In this document: positions 60,563 to 64,000 of the stretch, piece by piece | How positions within the stretch are numbered: the first letter of the stretch is position 1 | Layout of the letters: every line of letters begins with the position of its first letter | Assembly: GCF_029873475.1 (NCBI RefSeq) | Contig: NZ_CP123499.1 | Span: 124,001-188,000 of the forward strand | Source of the DNA: Arsenophonus sp. aPb | Lineage (GTDB): Bacteria; Pseudomonadota; Gammaproteobacteria; Enterobacterales; Enterobacteriaceae | Reading direction: 5' to 3' | DNA: 64,000 nt | Notes under the pieces: generated by a model | Told to the model about the DNA's origin: nothing | The model's database searches: none | The model's input: only the letters and a program-made list of their open reading frames with translations | Program-made: the position numbers and the translations under genes

Positions 60563-61718
60563 TTATTTTTTCAAACAAAAATGAGATATCATTTGTGAAA
60601 GTAATTCAATTGTTGGTTTTATATATTTAATTTCAATAAATTCATCCGGTTGATGCGCTTGTTCTATTGAACCAGGCCCTAATATTAATGTCGGACAGCG
60701 CGTTTGAATAAAAGGTGCTTCGGTACAGTAATTAACGGTTCGTGCTTTCGTATTTAATAAATTTTCAATTATTTTCAACATCTTATGATTTATAGGGCAT
60801 TCAAAACCTGGAATAGCAGGATGTAGTTCCTCAATAGTAATGCGATTAGGCCAACGATGGTTAATCGGTTCAAGCGTGGCATGCAATAATTCATCCAAAT
60901 TTTGTAGTGATAGACCAGGTAGTGGGCGAATATCGATATGTAATTCACAACAGCCACAAATTCGATTTACTGCATCCCCGCCATGAATATGGCCAAAATT
61001 CATTGTTGGGTAGGGAATAGCAAATGCCTTGTGATGGTAATCAGTTTTTAGTCTATTTCTAAGCATAATTAACTGACTAATGGTTTCATGCATCAATTCA
61101 ATCGCATTGATACCCTGGGCTGGATCACTTGAATGGCCTGATTGACCGGTAATACGGATGGCATTGGCAATATGCCCCTTATGAGCGCGAATGGGTTGCA
61201 GTGAAGTTGGCTCGCCAATAATCGCTAATTCAGGCTGAATTTCAGCAGTTGTAGCAAAAATAACGTGCCCCTGCCATGGTGGTTTCTTCATCAGCAGTTG
61301 CCAAAATATAGATGGGATGTTGTAGCTGATGAATATCGATATTGCGTAAAGTATCAATAATAAAAGCAAAAAACCCTTTCATATCCGCGCTGCCTAAACC
61401 ATATAACTTGTTGCTATATTCCGTTAATTGGAAAGGATCTTTTGTCCAGCGCCCGTCATCAAAAGGAACCGTATCAGTATGCCCACAGAGTAGTAATCCC
61501 CCCTCTCCTTGGCCAAAAGTTGCCAGTAAATTGAATTTATGGCGAGTTTCTGGCACTGGTTGAATGGTGATTTTTCCACCTAGCGTCTTTAGCCATTCTG
61601 CCAGTAGATTAATTAATGCTTCATTACTTTGATCGCGTCTTGCATCGACAGAACTAATTGATGGTATGGCAATTAATTGACGATATAACTCAATAAATGT
61701 CGGGAGTTTCGCTTTCAC
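60563..61718 (-). pseudogene. argE: Acetylornithine deacetylase, frameshifted
   Basis: ArgE hydrolyses N-acetylornithine to ornithine in arginine synthesis. Two frames together cover a complete ArgE. The first (from the GTG at 61716-61718) reads [40 protein letters not shown] (metal-binding His/Asp), [15 protein letters not shown] and [15 protein letters not shown], then runs into CYNC-stop. The second resumes [21 protein letters not shown] and ends [31 protein letters not shown]. The break is one extra T in a T run (A run 61256-61260 on the plus strand). Apart from this the gene is well conserved, so the lesion is recent, rescued by slippage, or a sequencing error. argCBH, its usual divergent partner, is absent. 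Confidence 0.88.
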
Positions 61719-61742
61719 TGCTACCAGCCTTAATGACTAAAA

Positions 61743-61780
61743 TTTCAATACTCATGCATTTCTTTGAATAAAAATACAGT
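61743..61780. promoter_or_regulatory. Paired ARG boxes (ArgR operator)
   Basis: Two near matches to TGAAT-N4-ATTCA: TCAAT-ACTC-ATGCA (61745-61758) and TGAAT-AAAA-ATACA (61765-61778), 20 bp apart, directly upstream of argE. ArgR hexamers bind such pairs. The operator appears kept although argE is frameshifted and argCBH are gone. Confidence 0.6.
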
Positions 61781-62302
61781 AATTAATATTAGTTCAGTGT
61801 ACAAGATTTATTAATGAGAATGTTAATGATACTAATTTTTCCTTTTAATCCATAACCCCAATATATACATGAAAAAGGAAAATTAATGGTGTATAGGTTC
61901 GTCGTTATAATATATATTGCGATATAAAGATTTTATTTAAGGATATAAAAAAATTTGCCATAACGTAATAATACTATTAATAAAATAATTATCGCAATGG
62001 ATCGATTCAAATTAAGTAATGGCAATTAATTTGACCATAAGAGTTCAGACAAGCCTTTATTAGTGATGTACCCAATCGATGCTTAGTGAGTCTGAATATT
62101 CTGTAAATATGGAGTTGAGGCTGTGTTTTATGGTCGCAAGTTAGTTGTGCAATTTTAGCAACTCAGCAGAATCAGTCATTGGCGATAAACAACTCATCAT
62201 GCAACCGTTTAATTTCATTGCTTTTATCTATGAATTACAAAAATAAATTTTATTGCTGAATTTTTTCGTTGATAGGAAAACTGGATCCATTATGATGAAT
62301 AG

Positions 62303-62317
62303 ATAGGTTGATTCTAT
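62303..62317 (+). promoter_or_regulatory. Possible OxyR half-operator upstream of oxyR
   Basis: ATAG-N7-CTAT at 62303-62317 fits one half of the OxyR consensus and lies about 30 bp before the oxyR ATG, where autorepression would occur. A matching second half at the expected 7 bp spacing is not evident, so this is tentative. Confidence 0.35.
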
Positions 62318-62345
62318 CAAATTTATATTTAGGGAAGGAATAGGC

Positions 62346-63248
62346 ATGAATATTCGTGATTTGGAGTACCTTGTAGCATTAGCTGAGCATAAACATTTTC
62401 GGCGTGCTGCAGATGCCTGCCATGTTAGTCAACCGACCCTAAGTGGTCAAATTCGTAAATTGGAAGACGATTTAGGTGTTATGTTACTAGAGCGAACAAG
62501 CCGAAAGGTTTTGTTTACTCAGCAGGGATTATTATTAGTTGAACAAGCTAGAACAGTACTGCGAGAAGTTAAAATATTGCAGGAAATGGCTTCCTTACAA
62601 GGTGAAAGCATGTCAGGTCCGTTACACATAGGATTAATTCCTACCATTGGCCCTTATCTTTTGCCTCACATCATTCCAGAATTACACCGTTTATTTCCTA
62701 AACTGGAGATGTATTTACATGAAGCACAGACACACCATCTGTTAGCGCAATTAAATAATGGTAAACTGGATTGTGCAATATTAGCGCAAGTGAAAGAGAC
62801 TGAAGCTTTTATTGAAATTCCTCTCTATGAGGAACCTATGCGATTAGCCATTTATGAAGGGCATCCGTGGTTCAATCGTAAGGAAATTGAGATGCAAGAG
62901 CTTGTTGGGCAGAAATTACTCATGTTGGAGGATGGTCACTGTTTACGTGATCAAGCGATGGGATATTGTTTTCAGGTTGGAGCCAAAGATGATACCCACT
63001 TTCGAGCCACCAGTTTGGAAACATTACGTAACATGGTGGCAGCCGGCAGTGGTATAACACTTTTGCCAGATTTATCGGTGCCGAAAGAGATAAAACGTGA
63101 TGGCGTCTATTATCTTGATTGTATTAACCCTGTTCCTTCACGTTCGATTGTTTTAGTTTATCGCCCTGGTTCACCGCTTAGAAGTTGTCATGAACAATTT
63201 GCTGAGGCAATACGTAAACAAATGCAGCGATACTATAGTAAAAATTAA
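62346..63248 (+). CDS. oxyR: Hydrogen-peroxide sensing regulator OxyR
   Basis: A LysR-family activator of peroxide defence. The 300 aa protein has an N-terminal winged HTH (HFRRAADACHVSQPTLSGQIRKLE, about 18-41) and keeps both redox cysteines, Cys199 (EDGHCLRDQ) and Cys208 (GYCFQ), at the E. coli positions. The ATG has AAGGAATAGGC just upstream. It converges on sthA, as in E. coli. No oxyS-like RNA was recognised upstream. Confidence 0.98.
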   Translation: MNIRDLEYLVALAEHKHFRRAADACHVSQPTLSGQIRKLEDDLGVMLLERTSRKVLFTQQGLLLVEQARTVLREVKILQEMASLQGESMSGPLHIGLIPTIGPYLLPHIIPELHRLFPKLEMYLHEAQTHHLLAQLNNGKLDCAILAQVKETEAFIEIPLYEEPMRLAIYEGHPWFNRKEIEMQELVGQKLLMLEDGHCLRDQAMGYCFQVGAKDDTHFRATSLETLRNMVAAGSGITLLPDLSVPKEIKRDGVYYLDCINPVPSRSIVLVYRPGSPLRSCHEQFAEAIRKQMQRYYSKN

Positions 63249-63283
63249 TTGTTTACTTACTTCTAATATTGGGTTCTATTTGG

Positions 63284-64000
63284 TTAAAACAGACGGTTCA
63301 ATCCATTTAGCGCAGCAACCCGAAATGCTTCTGCCATAGTTGGATAATTGAAGGTAGTATTAACGAAATATTCAATAGTATTACCTTCACCTTTTTGCTC
63401 CATAATTGCCTGTCCAATATGAATAATTTCTGCTGCACGCTCCCCGAAGCAGTGAATACCTAAAATCTTTAATGTTTCGCGATGAAATAGAATTTTTAAA
63501 CTGCCTACATTCATCCCTGCTATCTGTGCTCTGGCTAAGTGTTTAAATTGGGCGCGCCCGACTTCATAAGGAATTTTCATGGCAGTCAATTGTTGTTCGG
63601 TTTTACCGACAGAACTGATTTCAGGAATGGTGTAGATCCCGGTTGGAATATCCTCAATTAAATGGGTATCACCGTGACCTGTTGTTATTGCACGGGCTGC
63701 GAGACGACCTTGATCATAAGCTGCTGAAGCTAAACTGGGATAACCAATAACATCGCCGACAGCATAGATATTTTCATTATGAGTACGATAGGTAGCGTCA
63801 ACTTTAATCAGACCTCGATTATCAATAGGAATAGCGATATTTTCTAAATTTAGATTATCGGTATTTCCTGTACGGCCATTAGCATATAATAGACAATCGG
63901 CTTTGACTTTTTTACCTGATTTCAGATGAATAATTACGCCATCATCTGTTCCTTCGATTTTTTCATATTCTTCATTATGGCGAATAACAACACCATTATT
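63284..64000 (-). CDS. sthA: Soluble pyridine nucleotide transhydrogenase, C-terminal part
   Basis: SthA (UdhA) is a cytosolic FAD enzyme that reoxidises NADPH with NAD+. The window holds the last ~238 codons; the gene continues off the right edge. The frame is open throughout: [15 protein letters not shown], the FAD-binding [54 protein letters not shown] and the C-terminal [22 protein letters not shown]. It converges on oxyR with a 35 bp gap. Confidence 0.97.
   Translation of the reverse strand, partial: NNGVVIRHNEEYEKIEGTDDGVIIHLKSGKKVKADCLLYANGRTGNTDNLNLENIAIPIDNRGLIKVDATYRTHNENIYAVGDVIGYPSLASAAYDQGRLAARAITTGHGDTHLIEDIPTGIYTIPEISSVGKTEQQLTAMKIPYEVGRAQFKHLARAQIAGMNVGSLKILFHRETLKILGIHCFGERAAEIIHIGQAIMEQKGEGNTIEYFVNTTFNYPTMAEAFRVAALNGLNRLF

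Larger units (their letters stand above)
61719..62345. other. Spacer between argE and oxyR from which argCBH are missing
   Basis: About 627 bp with no credible gene. In E. coli argC, argB and argH (over 3 kb) lie here. I found a paired ARG box at the left end and an OxyR-like half site at the right end, but no recognisable argCBH remnant. Confidence 0.65.

Noticed and set aside
60563..61718. Two separate peptidase genes
   Set aside because: The two frames overlap by about 128 bp and together give one collinear ArgE; a single-base frameshift explains them better than two genes.

Overview
The window is chromosomal DNA of a low-G+C member of the Enterobacterales. Nearly every gene has a close enterobacterial counterpart, often of identical length to the E. 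coli protein (WaaA 425 aa, WaaP 265, WaaG 374, GlpR 252, GntX 227, FeoA 75, HemN 457). The AT-rich spacers, AT-biased codons, pseudogenes and missing genes fit a host-associated Morganellaceae lineage such as Arsenophonus. That placement is inferred from memory of gene content and was not tested by search. I see no rRNA, tRNA, CRISPR array, insertion sequence or prophage. || Layout. 1-3.7 kb: gpsA (partial), secB and yibN on the minus strand, then envC-yibQ; grxC and gpmM, which sit here in E. coli, are missing. 4-18.2 kb: lipopolysaccharide (LPS) core genes hldD-waaF-waaC, a GT-C membrane glycosyltransferase, waaA, coaD, mutM, waaL, two GT8 transferases and waaP-waaG-waaQ. 18.2-19.65 kb: gene-poor. 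19.65-26 kb: rpmBG, radC, coaBC-dut-slmA, rph-pyrE and yicC. 26-27.5 kb: a decayed dinD and an orphan hairpin/terminator block. 27.5-29 kb: a complete, convergent and overlapping luxR/luxI quorum-sensing pair. 29.5-39.6 kb: pfkA, glpD, glpE-glpG-glpR (inverted relative to E. coli), nfuA, gntX, bioH and feoABC. 39.8-45 kb: tex, greB and ompR-envZ. 45-49.8 kb: pstSCAB-phoU. 50-54 kb: an amino-acid ABC transporter without an ATPase gene, then adeP. 54-60.3 kb: yihI, hemN and glnA-glnL-glnG. 60.5-64 kb: frameshifted argE, absent argCBH, oxyR and sthA (partial). || How it works together. The waa genes build a phosphorylated, E. coli/Salmonella-type LPS inner core (Hep, Hep-P, Glc) and then ligate O-antigen. 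Regulatory DNA is well preserved even where genes are lost: four Pho-box units at pstS, sigma54 plus paired NtrC sites at glnA, an NtrC site at glnL, Fur and FNR sites at feoA, tandem GlpR-like operators at glpD, and a paired ARG box upstream of broken argE. Nutrient sensing (P, N, Fe, glycerol-P, redox) and cell-density signalling therefore look intact. Arginine synthesis, the SOS gene dinD and some redundant functions (grxC, gpmM) have been or are being lost. The most distinctive features are the luxR/luxI locus in its eroded surroundings, the inverted glp block, and the stepwise decay of the arg cluster.
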